From Anaeromyces robustus (taxonomy: Eukaryota; Neocallimastigomycota; Neocallimastigomycetes; Neocallimastigales; Neocallimastigaceae): DNA of 64,000 nt. The notes below the pieces were generated by a model. The model saw nothing but the letters and a program-made list of their open reading frames with translations, did not search any database and was not told the DNA's origin. The stretch spans positions 213,673 through 277,672 of the forward strand of contig MCFG01000040.1 of NCBI GenBank assembly GCA_002104895.1, given 5' to 3'. Shown here in pieces: positions 12,991-26,329 of this stretch. Position 1 is the first letter of the stretch, and each line of letters opens with the position of its first letter. A program made the translations under genes and the position numbers.

Positions 12991-14647
12991 GTTGTTGTTG
13001 TTGTTGTTATTATTATTATTATTATTAGTTTTTCAATTTTGTACTTAATTAATCGTTGTATTAATTATATTGTAAATGATTTAAATAAAAAAAAGTACTT
13101 AATTTATGAATTTTATAAAATTTTAACAAACTAGTATATAAATTATTTTATATATTAACTTATTGTTAAAAAAAATTTTTTTTTACTTATTTTTCAAATA
13201 AGTTATAATTTTAAAGTATTAAATTAAATAATATATATTAATAGTTTGAATATATTATTTATTGTTATTAATTTTGAAATAAAAAAAGTTTAATTTCTAA
13301 CCAAGTAGATTTTTCCCATTATATATATTCAAAATGTTTTTTTTTTTTTTTTTTTTTTTTACTGAATATTTTAAATTAATTGTAATTATTTAAATAAAAA
13401 TAAATAAATTCCCTTCTTGTATTTTATATATTCCCTTTCGATATTTTATTCTTTTTACTTCCAAATTATTATACAAGTAATAAAAGACTTTTTCTTTGTT
13501 CAATATTTATTGAATTATAATTAATATATATATAGTAAATAATTTATCAAAATTGTTTTTTTTTTTTTCTAATATGATAAAAGAATTAAATATCACTTTT
13601 TTATCTATTGAGTTGATATTGCTTTCTTTTGTTGTTTTTTGTTTGTTTGTTCTTGTTTTTATTTTTATCTTTTAAATTTATAAATTTACCTTTATAATAA
13701 AATGGTATAAAATAAATCAAAATATTTTATTATAATAATATATAATATATATTATTTTTTAAAAAAGTAAAAATACTTTTTTGTAAAAATATAAATTTAA
13801 ATTTTTTTATAAAAAAAATATTATTATTATTATCAAATAATAATAAATATTATGTTATATATATATATTTAACTTAAAAAAAATAAAATCTTTTTTTTTA
13901 TATTAAAAATAATTTATTGTTATAAAGCCATGGTAATTATTTAACTATGATTTAAACAAATTAAATTTTAAACAAAATTGTTTTTAAAATTTTATATTAT
14001 ATAGATATCAATATAAAATAAAAGTTAAGAAAGAAATTTAATAAATTAAATAATTTTATTATCTATTTATTAAAAGTTAAGATATATTCTTTCTTCTTTT
14101 ATTTATTTTAATTTTCCTATTTATATATTAAGGACTATTAAAAAAATTCAAATTATTCAAGCAAAGATGTAATAAAAAAAAGTAAAAAAAAAAAGAAAAA
14201 AATTTGGGACTTTTTTATTATTATTTATATAATTGTAACCTTTATATTAAAGTTTAATTAATAAATTATTAATAAAATATTTATAATAATTTTATCACTT
14301 TTTTTCTTATTTTTATTTATTTACTACTACAGTAAAAAAATAAAAAAATAAAATAAAAAATAAGCTAAAAATTAAATAAATACTATATAAATATAATATA
14401 ATTTAATATATTGACATATTGACATATTTATATATAATGCTAAGTAAATTATAAGTAAATAAATAATTAGAATCTTAAATAAATATTATAATATATATAA
14501 AAAAATTATTATTATTAATTAAATAAATGAATAAATAAATAAATAAAGATTATTAACATAAATAACTACATTGACTCTATAATAATTAAATATTATATTA
14601 AAAAACATGGTTTAATAAATTACTATACATTTATCCATTTACTAATT

Positions 14648-14679
<32 letters not shown>

Positions 14680-15288
14680 TATTTATTTAATATTTATTTA
14701 AAAATATTTATAATATTTATTGACATATTTATAAGCTATTATACCATGTAATATTGTAATATATTGTAATATATTATTATATTATATTATGGTATATTAT
14801 TATTTTTTAAAAAAATAATTTAAAAAAAAAAAATTTTTTTTTATTTATCCATACCAATAATAAAAAAGATTAAAAAGTAAAAAAGTAAAATGAATCAGTT
14901 ATATTAACATTATAATGTATAATATCATAATATATAAATATAATATATTGTATAATTAATTAATATATGGTACTATTGAAAATATTAAATATATAAAAAA
15001 AATTTTTTATTATTGAAAACCTCTTTAATAATGTCATATAAAATAACAAATAGCAATTAATTATTTTATATAATATTTATATATTATAATATATTTAATT
15101 TAAAATATATTATAATATAATTTAAATATATATTATTGACATAGTTAATAAATATATGATTGATCCTTTATATAAATACTCTTAAATTGTTTAATAATTT
15201 AAAAAATATAATCAAATCAATTCTAATTTATTGATAATTAATTCATACATATATTATATTATATATTATAAAATGTGGAGTATATATA

Positions 15289-15321
<33 letters not shown>

Positions 15322-17381
15322 GATATTAAAAGTCAAAATATGAGATTAATTAAAAAAAAAAACTCTAAATTAATATAATAATTACATTAATAAACACATT
15401 AATAATAATTAAATAAATAAATAATTATAAATATATAAATAAATAATACATATAAAGTAAATAAATAACATCATAATTATAACATGTTTTTTTTTTTCCT
15501 TATTCTGTATTTATTTTCTATCATAAAAATAAACACCTATGAAAATCAAATAAACAATTTATTAATTTATTTATTTATTTATCTATTTATTTATTTAATT
15601 ATTTATTTATTCATTTATTTATATATTATTTATTAATTTTATTTAATTATATTTAATAATAAATAATATATAAAAAAATAAATAATAAACCACTATTTTT
15701 CATTACTATATAAAAAACGATTATATATATATTATTATTATTATTATTGTAGATTACTATTATTATTATTTATTATTTATAATCTATTATTATTTACTAT
15801 TATTATTTATTATTATATGAATATCTTAGTTATTAATATATCAAAAAAAAATAAATATTTAGATTAGTATACTATAAAAAAGACATAACATTGCTATTAA
15901 TGTTTATTATATTATGATGGAATAAAGTTAAAACGTTAAATATTAATTTTTTTTTAATAATACTATTTATTTATTCCTTCATTTTTAATATATATATTTT
16001 CTTATCAATGCTTCTTGTTTTAGAATACCCGAAATCTATTGTATACATTTATGTATACAAATGTTAATATTAATATATCCCACATTAAATTAAATTATAT
16101 TTATTATATTATTTTATGTGGCATAATATACATTAAAAGCATTTAAAAAACAATTTTGCTATACCATATTAGTAAATGTACAACTCAATAATGGCTAAGT
16201 AAATAATTAATTAATGATAAAAAATATTAAAAATCAATCTTTTTAATTAGACTATTAAAAAAAATTTTTTTTATTATTCATATATAGAATATTTCAAAAT
16301 TACGAAAAAAAAATAAATAAATAAAATTAAAATAAAGGTTTTTCATAATTTTAAACTCTGCATTATTTATATAATAATTATTCATATTAAAATCTACATA
16401 TCATTTATTTAGTTTATGATGAAGCATCTTATTAATGATTTACATTTTATTTTTTAATAATATATTTAATCATTAAAAAAAGAAACATATAATTAATTTA
16501 ATTTTAATCTTTATATAATATATTATTGGTTTATTTTCACTATATATATTTATATTTTTTTTTATTATTTTTTTTTAATAAAAAAAAGGTAGATGCTTGA
16601 ACTTTAAAATATTGGTAATGTTCTAATTTATATTTTTTTATTTATATAAAAATTTGTATGTAAAGTGGTAAAATAAATTATTTTTATAAAAATATAATAG
16701 AGAAATTTATAATTTTTTTAATATATATTAATCTTTAAAATATTGGTAATGTTTTAATATATATTTTTATATTTATCACTAAATCTAAAAATTTGTATGT
16801 AAAGTGGTAAAATAATTATTTTTATAAAATTAATATAAAGAATTTATATATATTTATATTTTTTTTTTAAATTCAAATTATTTACTGATAAAGGAAGATG
16901 AATTTAAAATATACTTTGCATAAAATACTTATAATTATTAACTCTATTTTTATAATTAAAATTGATTTAATTACTAATTAAATATACAATAAAATTTAAA
17001 ATATTACTTTTTATTAATTAAAATTGTTTAATATGGATATATTAATCTATTGAACCAAATTAATAATATTAATAATAATTTTTTTTAAAAAACAATTTAT
17101 GTAAATTATGCCCTTTTATTGTTTATAATTTAAGTATTGGTAGTACTGTAACAATTTTTTTTTTATTTCAAGATAATTATGATAATAATACCATATTTAG
17201 TAATTATTAATATCTAAATATGATAACTAAAAAATATAAAAATAAACTAAAAAATAATTATTAATCATGATACCTAGTAATTAACAATGATAACTAATAA
17301 TTAATATATTAATTAATTAATTAATTGATAATTTAACCCATTAATTCCTTTTTAAACTTTTAGTCATTATGATATAGATAA

Positions 17382-17431
<50 letters not shown>

Positions 17432-18113
17432 TTAATTGATGATATTAAAGAAACATATAATCAATTCTTGTTTTCTTTTGCATTAATTAATGATATTATT
17501 TTAATTTCACATGTCTTAAAAAAATAAATAATTTTTTTTATCGTATTTAAGATTTTAAAAAAATTAAAATAACTATATATAAAATAATAAGAAAAAAAAA
17601 TTATAATTAATAAAAGAAAAAAAAATATAATTTTTAAAAAATTAATAAAAATTTTTGCAAAACTAACAAATAATTAAAAAAAAAAACGGCACATTATTTA
17701 TAATTATTAAGATTTTTGTATTTATTTATTATTTATTTATTTATTATTTATTTATTTATTATTTATTTATTTATTATTTATTATTTATTATTATTATATT
17801 ATAATTTTATTATAATTTTTACATTTTTATTTTATTTAATTTGAATTCTATTATTATTTATTAACGATGCTTAATTTATATGGTATATTTGATAGTATTG
17901 TTGTATTATTTGATTTTATAAAATAAAATGAAATATTATTTCTTTTTACTTATTATTTAATATTAAAAATTATTTATATTCATATTTTATTTATATATAA
18001 TATTAAATCATATAAACTTTTTGTAAGTAATGATTTAATAATATTCGAATTAAACTATGTGAAGACAATCCTTGTTATCATGATAATCCATTCCACAATG
18101 TTTATTCATTATT
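12739..18113. other. 5.4 kb gene-free A/T-rich DNA
   Basis: No credible coding sequence on either strand. Holds the promoter side of the SAPS gene, TTA/TTG runs (12965-13025), several short TAATATAT palindromic stretches, TTTA runs (14648-14680, 15565-15625, 17725-17790) and a long T/A run (17382-17430). One local duplication is listed separately. Confidence 0.7.
16600..16850. repeat. Local direct duplication, period about 132 bp
   Basis: The sequence TTTAAAATATTGGTAATG occurs at about 16602 and again at about 16734. Each copy is followed at a similar distance by AATTTGTATGTAAAGTGG and a TTTTTATAAAA stretch. The copies have diverged in their A/T filler. No coding potential. Confidence 0.8.
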
Positions 18114-18479
18114 TTATTCTTCTAATACATGAAGTCTTTCTAATAATGTTCTTTGACTATATTGTTTTGATAAATCACTAAAGGTTTCACCTGGTTTAAA
18201 TCTACTTTGGAATTCATAAAATTTATAAAAATCGTCTAAAGTAAACCCAATAGTATTACCATTAATAATCATCATACATAAATCTAAACTTGGATCTTCT
18301 AAACGTTCATTATTAAGTGTAGAAAAATAATGTCTAAGTTCTTCTTTACTTAGCATTCCATCTTTATCCATGTCATATTTTACAAAAATTTCCTTTACAA
18401 TAGAACATAAAGCATTAGATATAGTTCCATCCTTTTTTAAAAAATGAATTGTAGTATCTGTAGGTTCTGTAGTAGCCAT
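18114..18479 (-). CDS. Small EF-hand calcium-binding protein
   Basis: Single-exon 121-residue protein. One canonical EF-hand loop is clear at residues 36-47 (DMDKDGMLSKEE: Asp at 36, 38 and 40, Gly41, Ser44, Glu47), preceded by an amphipathic helix (SIVKEIFVKY) and followed by ELRHYFSTL. A second, helix-flanked stretch at about residues 73-83 (NGNTIGFTLDDF) sits where a paired EF-hand would lie but lacks most ligand residues, so it is probably degenerate and structural. No signal peptide or membrane segment. The C-terminus (LSKQYSQRTLLERLHVLEE) looks helical. A calmodulin-like sensor or light chain is possible, but no specific partner can be named. The start was chosen as the first Met of the frame; a poly-TTTTA tract lies just upstream. 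Confidence 0.85.
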   Translation of the reverse strand: MATTEPTDTTIHFLKKDGTISNALCSIVKEIFVKYDMDKDGMLSKEELRHYFSTLNNERLEDPSLDLCMMIINGNTIGFTLDDFYKFYEFQSRFKPGETFSDLSKQYSQRTLLERLHVLEE

Positions 18480-18811
18480 AGTTATCTATAATATAATATA
18501 AAATAATAAGTCTCTAAAAATATTTTATTTTATTTTATTTTATTTTATTTTTATTTTATTTTATTTTATTTTATTTTATTTATTTTATTTTATTTTATTT
18601 TATTTAACTTTTTTTTATTTTACTGAAATGAAAATAAAATAATTTTGTAGATTAAATAAAAAAAAGGTACTTTTTTAGTATATTTATAATTATATCAGTG
18701 GTTCATGTCTAAAATTAAATAATAAATTAATTACTGAATAATTTTTTTTAACCAAATATTTTTAATTTAAATAATACAATACACTGAAATATAAAATTTT
18801 TTAATTTAGTT

Positions 18812-18845
<34 letters not shown>

Positions 18846-19251
18846 CATTTTATTTTATATTTTGCTAGTAAAACTTCTATTGTTTTTATTATCTCTTTCC
18901 TTTTTCATCCATAAGTGCTGATCATTACAATGATATTGCTCTTCATTAATTAAAAATATGTTATAATATTGGCTTTCTCTTTTTTACTTATTTTCTATAT
19001 TTTCTTCTTTATTATTATTATTACTATTATTATTGAGTCTTTTTTTCTTATAAAAATTTATATTCTCGGAGACCAATAATAAAGCAATTATAATGTGGTT
19101 AAGAGTTAAAATAAAAATTACTGGTATTATAAATTATAATTTCTTTAATCTTAAAAAGAATAAAAGAAAATTCTATCAGTTAATAATTAAAGATTTATTT
19201 ACTATATAGTTGTTTGTATATTTATTTATTTGTTTATTTATTTATTTATTT

Positions 19252-19312
<61 letters not shown>

Positions 19313-19619
19313 TATATGTAAAAAATTATTATATATTTATATTACTATATAAAATGATTGTACAACATGACTGAATAGGAATATTTTTTTTAAAGTAATT
19401 AATATAATAATATAATAATAAAATAAATAATCTAACTATATATCATATCATTTATTATTAATACTAATAATTATTATAATGAAAAAAATTATTAGAGAAT
19501 ATAATATAAAATCGATATTTATAAAAAAAAATGAAGGTTTCGAAGCGATATCCAGGAGAATATTTTCATATTCTACTTGATGTATTGAATTTTCTGTTTC
19601 CGATCTTAAAAATAATTTT
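18480..19619. other. Intergenic with TTTTA and TTTA repeats
   Basis: TTTTA repeats (18525-18605), a poly-A run (18820-18845) and the first copy of the dispersed repeat described at 19198-19435. Nothing coding recognised. Confidence 0.65.
19198..19435. repeat. Dispersed repeat, copy 1 (partner at 22535-22845)
   Basis: Begins ACTATATAGTTGTTTGTATA, runs into TTTA repeats, then ATATGTAAAAAATTAT, a core GATTGTACAACATG / ACTGAATAGGAATATT (about 19357-19388), and ends AAAGTAATTAATATAATAAT with AATAAAATAAATAATCT. The same ends occur in the partner copy, but there the core is inverted. Confidence 0.8.
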
Positions 19620-20540
19620 AAAATATCATCTAAAACAAGAGAGGATCATCCTCCAGAACGATGACGACGACTTCTTTTTTGTGAATTACTACTAAAAATG
19701 TTATTATCATCATCTTTTCCGTTTTTTTTTTTTTCCCTCTTTTTTCTTTCTTTTTTTATTTCTATTTTTATTACCTTTGTTTAATTTTGACTTTAATATT
19801 TCTTTCGACGACATTCATCCTCTTCATCATCTAAAATATAATTTATGGCACCTCTAACATCCATATTCCCATTCCCTTTCTCATCCCATTCTCGATCAAA
19901 TACCCATTCCTCGTATACAATGAAAAATAATTTTCATGAATTGCTCTAATACCAGGGAAATACTCATCCGTTTCTGTCTCCAGTTCTGTAGTAGAAAGAT
20001 TATCAAAATTTAAATTAGTAGCCCTTATAATTTCTGGGTTGAAATATATAATGACCATAATCTAGAGGTCATTGACTACGAATAGGACTGTAGGCATTTT
20101 GATAGTTATGTTCATGAGCTATGGGAGACAATATTGTTGTCATCGTAGTAACTGTCTCCACTTTCCAATGAATTTTTACTTTTTAGCATTCAACATTTGT
20201 TAACGTTCAATGGCTTTCAATATTTTACTCTGTTTAATACAATCTTCACAATACATACTCATCGACAGTTAAAAAATCTCTATTTCTTTTCAAAATTTTA
20301 TTATGAAGGAATTGTTTAACTTCTGATAAAAATTTTTCCAACAATATTTTTATCTGAGTATTTACAAACGGGGCATAAAAATGAATAAGATTTAGTGAAC
20401 TATAAATTAATACAATCGAAATGATAGGAATGACTACATGTCAGTATTGGTGGGATATATGGAGGATAGTTGAATTTATTATTTTTTAGTGATTCAAGAT
20501 ATATTGTACATATGTTACTATTATCTTTATTTTTTTTCAT
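19620..20540 (-). pseudogene. Decayed RING-finger gene
   Basis: On the minus strand from about 20540 the frame reads MKKNKDNSNICTIYLESLKN, then YIPPILTCSHSYHFDCINL, a stop, then FTKSYSFLCPVCKYSDKN. This is a RING finger (C-x2-[C]...C-x-H-x3-H-x2-C...C-x2-C) in which the second zinc ligand is Tyr (CTIYLES in place of the usual CxxC) and an in-frame TAG breaks the frame. Further coding-like pieces follow in shifting frames, including the open stretch 20058-19843 (MVIIYFNPEIIRATNL) and, in another frame, EEWVFDREWDEKGNGNMDVR plus an Arg/Lys-rich tail near 19625-19740. Multiple stops and frame changes argue for a pseudogene of a RING E3-ligase-like gene. Confidence 0.65.
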
Positions 20541-21206
20541 TTGACATGTTTAAAAAATAAATATTTTATTATTAATTAATGAATGATAATTATTAAAGAA
20601 GAAGAAAAAAAAAAAGGATTGTACAAAGAGGAAATGATAAATTAGATGATAAAATTGTTTATAATTTACAACTAAACTTTTTTTTCTTAAATTTAAGTAT
20701 ATTAAAAGTGTTGATTTATAATAATTTATATTATTATATTTTATCTTATTTTATTTTATTTTATTTTTTATTATTTTTATACTATTATTTTTTTATCACT
20801 ACATATAAAAAAAAGTATATAAATTGCAACAACTTTTATTAAAATAGTTTTCCTCTATTATTAATAAATTATTTGAACGTAATTCCGTCGTCTTATAAAT
20901 ATGTGACTCAATCAACGTGAACTCTTTCTCATTACATATTTATTTGAGGTATAATCTCATATTTTTCTTTTTTTTTTTTTTAATTATTTATTTATATATT
21001 AATTTTTTATAATATTTCGTCTTATTAATTAATTAATTAATTAATTTATTTATTTATTTATTTATTTATTTATTTGTTTATTTATTTATTTATTTATTTA
21101 TTTATTATTTATTACATTAATTTATATACATAAAATTTATTAATTTATATACATAAAACTTATATTTTTAATTTTGCTTTAAATTATTTATTAAATTAAT
21201 TTTTAC

Positions 21207-21241
<35 letters not shown>

Positions 21242-21458
21242 TTATATTAATTTATATACCTTAAATTTTTATATATTTATTTATTTGTTTGTTTATTTAT
21301 TTATTCTTTGAGGTATGTCCGTAAAATAAAAAAATAATAATGATAATAAATAATAAACAATAAAACATAATATTTACAAATAATACAAATAATACATAAT
21401 ATATATGTTTTATAAATAAATAACAACAAAAAGGTACTAAGGATTATATTTAATGTTT
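20541..21458. other. Intergenic with TTTA repeats
   Basis: Mostly TTTA runs (21045-21105, 21207-21245, 21275-21305). A less repetitive patch at 20870-20950 (containing CGTAATTCCGTCGTCTTATA) has no recognisable gene. The frame 21301-21492 overlaps the 3' end of the next gene and is not credible. Confidence 0.65.
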
Positions 21459-22115
21459 TTATTTTTCGTTTCTTACAAGTTTGAAACCCCATTCCATGGA
21501 ACCAAGTTGATTATAAAGTGGAACCCAGAAAGAACCAAACATTTCAGTATATCTTGACATGGATATATCACCTAAATCAAAAGTATCTTTCCATCCAAAA
21601 TCTTGAAGAATACCTTTAACAACTTCTTTAGCTTCTGCATCATTTCCACAATAGAAACCTGTAACTGGTTCCTTTAATCCTTCCTGACTTGTCATCATAT
21701 TTGCTCCAATATAATTTAATGTTTTTACAACTTTAGTATCTGGAAGAAGTTTTTGGTTTTCTTCCCCAAGACAAGTATCTCCAGTGAATTTTGAATCAAG
21801 TGAAATATGACCATTCTTATAAATATATGGATTAGTCTGATCAATTAATATTTTTCCCTTTAAGTTTTCGGCACCAGCAGCTTTCAAAGCTTCTAAAGAG
21901 TGAATACCTTTAACTAAATTAAAAACTCTTTCACCAAAAGCAGCGGCTTCTGCAAAATTTCCACATTTTGCTCTTTCACCATGTTTTTCTGCCCATTGAA
22001 CAGCATTTTCATTATTTGCTGTACGTGAGCCCATCATTACTTCATGTCCAAGTTCAATTAATTTAGTTGCAATAATTTGAGCTACAACACCTGTTCCTAA
22101 TACACCGTATTTCAT
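21459..22115 (-). CDS. NADPH-binding oxidoreductase, F420-dependent NADP reductase-like
   Basis: A 218-residue single-exon protein whose N-terminus (MKYGVLGTGVVAQIIATKLI) is a Rossmann dinucleotide fold with GxGxxA, followed by GHEVMMGSR, where the Arg is typical of NADP(H)-preferring members. ILIDQTNPY (about residues 90-98), KVVKTLNYIGANMM and GFYCGNDAEAKEVV follow the order of the F420-dependent-NADP-oxidoreductase family (Pfam PF03807-type), and the length matches stand-alone bacterial and archaeal members. Fungi do not make F420, so the natural substrate or cofactor is unknown. The lack of introns and bacterial-style architecture suggest horizontal acquisition, but this is inference. The C-terminal SRYTEMFGSFWVPLYNQLGS is complete, so the gene looks intact. 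Confidence 0.85.
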   Translation of the reverse strand: MKYGVLGTGVVAQIIATKLIELGHEVMMGSRTANNENAVQWAEKHGERAKCGNFAEAAAFGERVFNLVKGIHSLEALKAAGAENLKGKILIDQTNPYIYKNGHISLDSKFTGDTCLGEENQKLLPDTKVVKTLNYIGANMMTSQEGLKEPVTGFYCGNDAEAKEVVKGILQDFGWKDTFDLGDISMSRYTEMFGSFWVPLYNQLGSMEWGFKLVRNEK

Positions 22116-22212
22116 TTTTTTTATTATTATTATTTATTAATTCACTTTTTTTTTAATACTTTTATTTTATTTATTTTATTATTATTATTTCGCAATAAAG
22201 GTAACTTTTTTC

Positions 22213-22239
22213 CGCAAAAGAAAAATTATATCATTTATT
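22213..22239. repeat. Palindrome upstream of the oxidoreductase gene
   Basis: Near-perfect inverted repeat with 13-bp arms (ATATCATTTATTA, its complement, one central base), about 100 bp upstream of the start codon at 22115. It could be a protein-binding site or a cruciform; A/T-rich palindromes are common here, so function is unproven. Confidence 0.4.
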
Positions 22240-23489
<1,250 letters not shown>

Positions 23490-23490
23490 A

Positions 23491-23500
23491 GTATATAAGG
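23491..23500 (+). promoter_or_regulatory. TATA-like element of ncRNA copy A
   Basis: GTATATAAGG, 39 nt before TTCGTGC. All five copies have GTATA(A/T)AA 34-40 nt before the same motif, so it is probably the core promoter. Confidence 0.55.
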
Positions 23501-23530
23501 AGTAGTTTTTGAGTTTAAAAAATTTTTTAC

Positions 23531-24595
23531 TTCGTGCTTTCAATTATCAAAAAATTAAATAGTATTTATAAATACTATTGAAAGTGCCAGTCAACAGTTT
23601 ATCTCTTTTATATATATCAATATTTTCTTGATGATGTTTATATACCCAAAAATTTCATGGAGAAATTTTTAAAATATACCCAAACTACCTTGAAAATATT
23701 ATACTGATATTAAAAATTATTTATATTTTTTTTATATCTATTTTCTTTTTATATCTATTTTTTTTATTATAATATATTCATATCTTTTTTTTTTATTATT
23801 ATTTTAATCTATTATATATAAAATTAATTTATTAATTTAACAAGAGTAAAATCTTTTCTAAGAATATCTTTCTAAGAATATCTTCTAAGAATATGTGTTT
23901 GTTCATTGCTTTCTAATCAAATTCATGGTAAATTTCTTTTAAAAGAAAATATAAAAGGGAAAGTAATTTGGTACAAACTCAAGGCGGATTCTATTATAAA
24001 TAATAAAAAAGGAGGTTGGAATCGACTAGCGCTTGAACCAAATTAATTCTTTCTTTTTGGAATTTTTTTTTTTCGTAAGAAAAAAAAAAAATGAATAAAA
24101 TTTTGGGTACAAATCTGAGGCGGATTCACGAAAAATAATGAAAAAAAAGTGAATTGTCGTAGCGCTTAAACCTAAAATTTTACAAAAATAATATATATTA
24201 TAATACAAAATCTTTGATAATGCATTATTAAAGAAGAAAAATTAAAGGTACAAACTCGAGCGGATTCATAAAAATTATGAAAAAAAAGTGAATTGACTAG
24301 CGCTTGAACCTTTAAATAAGGATATAAAATTTTAATATGAAATTTTTTTTTTTAAAATTTAAAAATATTTTTTAAATTTTTAATATATATATGAAACAAA
24401 AAAGAATAAAAAGTATAAAAAGAGCGGATTAAAATTTAATATTATTAATCGACTAACGCTTTTTACTTTTTATTCTTTTTAATAAATTTATGGTGCAAAC
24501 TCAAGAGCGGATTCATAATTTTTTTATATTTTTATTTTTTAACCAATTGTATATATGTATTATGAATTGTCGTAGCGCTTGAACCATAAATTTAC
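23531..24595 (+). ncRNA. Structured ncRNA family, copy A (5 repeated-loop hairpins)
   Basis: 5' hairpin opening CTTCGTGCTTTCAAT (partner ATTGAAAGTGCC, ending near 23587). A second stem (about 23616-23700; AATATTTTC/GAAAATATT) contains GATGATGTTTATATACCC on one side and AATATACCCAAACTACC on the other. Then five hairpins with the shared internal loop: 23970-24039, 24106-24172, 24247-24310, 24398-24480 and 24492-24585. Each has GCGGATT on the 5' side and AAT(T/C)G[T/A]C.TAGCGC (TAACGC in the fourth) on the 3' side. The fourth is closed by a long A/T helix instead of GGT/ACC, with AAAA:TTTT replacing TCAA:TTGA, so pairing is kept while sequence changes. No open reading frame spans the locus. RNA class unknown. 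Confidence 0.85.
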
Positions 24596-24754
24596 ACCTA
24601 AAAAAAATAAAAAAAAAAAAAAAACTAAAAAAAAATACTTTTTTTATTTTTCGGGTATTTAAATTTGAAAGTGTATTTTTTTATTTTTTGGGTTGTTATA
24701 ATATTTATAATTATTAATTAAGATTTTTGTAATTAATATTTTTATAATAATCAG

Positions 24755-24800
24755 TAATAGGGTATTTAATAAGAGAAAAAAATTTAAATGAAAATAAAAT
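24755..24800 (+). repeat. Short dispersed repeat (also near 35877 and 35985)
   Basis: AGTAATAGGGTATTTAATAA followed by GAGAAAAAAATTTAAATG recurs at about 35877-35908 and 35985-36028 with one or two changes. This copy sits about 160 bp past the end of ncRNA copy A. Function unknown. Confidence 0.7.
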
Positions 24801-25021
24801 ATTTATTAATAAATGGGTTAGTATTTATAAATAAATATATATATATTATTAATATTCAAATTTATTTTCAACCATAATTTTAAAAATTAATATTATAAAG
24901 TAAATTAATTTTTTTTATTAAAATATTACTATATAATATTAATAAAATTAATTATATAATATTAGTTTTTATGGAAAATGTATAATTAGCATTCATAAGA
25001 TTTACTATATCTAAATGTTAA

Positions 25022-25221
25022 TCCTATGATAGATCAATTTTACTTTAATTCTTACTACTTTATACCCTCCAGTATTATTCATTATTATTTAAATAATGTT
25101 TATCTGGTTTTTCTTATTAGTATCATTTTTTTTATTATTTTGTATTTTTTTTATGATTTACGTATATATTAATATTTAAACTCAATAAAAATGAGTACAA
25201 ATTGTGTGATTTAAAAAAAAA
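25022..25221 (+). mobile_element. LINE 3'-UTR tail, plus orientation
   Basis: Runs from CCTATGATAGATCAATTTTA through CTCCAGTATTATT and AACTCAATAAAAATGAG (a polyadenylation-type AATAAA) to ATTGTGTGATTT and a short poly-A (25213-25221). It is homologous, in the opposite orientation, to the elements at 29837-30126 and 37047-37275. A 5'-truncated retrotransposon copy. Confidence 0.8.
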
Positions 25222-25499
25222 TTATATCTATATCAAATATTACCAGATGATTGATCAAATCTATGTCCTTAGAGATATTTATTTATTTATTTCTCTATCA
25301 TTTTTACTGTCTTCATCTTTAATCTATGAAATCAAGAAGAAAAAAAATCTTTAACATTATTGTTTTGTATTAATAAATTTATTTAATTCTTTAACCAAAT
25401 ATATAAGAATTACGAGTATTACTTCTGCTAATTGTTGGTTCATTATATCAATTGAAGAGAATCTGAAAGGATATATTTACAATTGGCATAATAACAGTT

Positions 25500-26240
25500 T
25501 GAAAATGCGAGGGTTAGAGGGATTTGTCTGATTATTTGGTTGATTTTTTATTTGAAGAATATTCACAAAAGAAAGCTTTAAAGAATTCAAAATATATACC
25601 TTCTGTATCTGGAGCTTTATTACTTTTCAAAGAAGAAACAGTTTTGAAAATTTCAGAAATAGTAATTGGATCATTGATATTCTATTCAGAAGAATCTGAA
25701 AAAAGAGATCTTGGAGACTGATACATATCAGTTTGAAAATATAATTGAAATATAGGAGACCATCACGTTTTTCGCTATTCCAGCCATTTATATTCCAATT
25801 AATACAAAAGTTAAAGAATGGAGAGCTATGATTGAGGTGTTTACAGAACTCAGTATTAAGTGGAGAAAGAACATTACTAGCAATTCTTGATATACAAAGG
25901 TTGATTGTTTTAGTTCTACGAATTTTATTGGTAATACACCATTTAATCTTAGATACTGATAGTTTTTCAATGATTAGTCTTTATAGTTAACTATGATTAT
26001 AAAATAATTCTCTACGTTTAGAATGAAATATTTGGATATATCATAAATGATGTTATTGATGTTTGAAGCATGTTTACTAAGAAAATCCATCAATCTACTA
26101 ATAGTCCATGTTTGTAGGTCATGAATTAAAAGAAGAACAAAGTCATGTTCAAGATAACCATGACATCGTAATCCACGACTTATTAACTGATGGTTAGTAA
26201 AGTTTAAAGAATTTCTATTTAAATAGTGTAAACAAGCTAA
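25500..26240 (-). mobile_element. Degenerate LINE (non-LTR) retrotransposon fragment
   Basis: Minus-strand translation, with frameshifts and stops. NHQLISRGLRCHGYLEHDFV (near 26200) leads to KIKWCITNKIRRTKTINLCI (near 25940) and then WNINGWNSEKRDG (near 25790-25750), which resembles the start of a LINE apurinic-type endonuclease. Within about 150 nt it passes to INDPITISEIFKTVSSLKSN and SNKAPDTEGIYFEFFK (near 25570-25620), the usual N-terminal motif of LINE reverse transcriptases (NKAPG-DGI). The endonuclease body, normally 600-700 nt, is therefore mostly missing: an internal deletion joins its start to the reverse transcriptase. Dead element. Confidence 0.75.
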
Positions 26241-26329
26241 ATAAAAATTAAAATTATAAAAGTAAAAAAGAGTAATAAAAAATTATTTAATTTAAATATT
26301 AATTACTGATACGGGTAAAAAAGAATTTT

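Noticed and set aside
23616-23700. Box C/D snoRNA or U3-like RNA (GATGATG motif)
   Set aside because: No matching D box (CTGA) at the expected place and no terminal stem bringing C and D together; the GATGA sits within a longer stem.
24026-24208. Minus-strand 60-residue frame in ncRNA copy A
   Set aside because: Lies across two conserved RNA hairpins and is not kept in copies B-E.
23970-24585. Hammerhead, twister or other known self-cleaving ribozyme
   Set aside because: The constant loop nucleotides do not match any core I know; a three-way junction with CUGAUGA and GAAA is absent.
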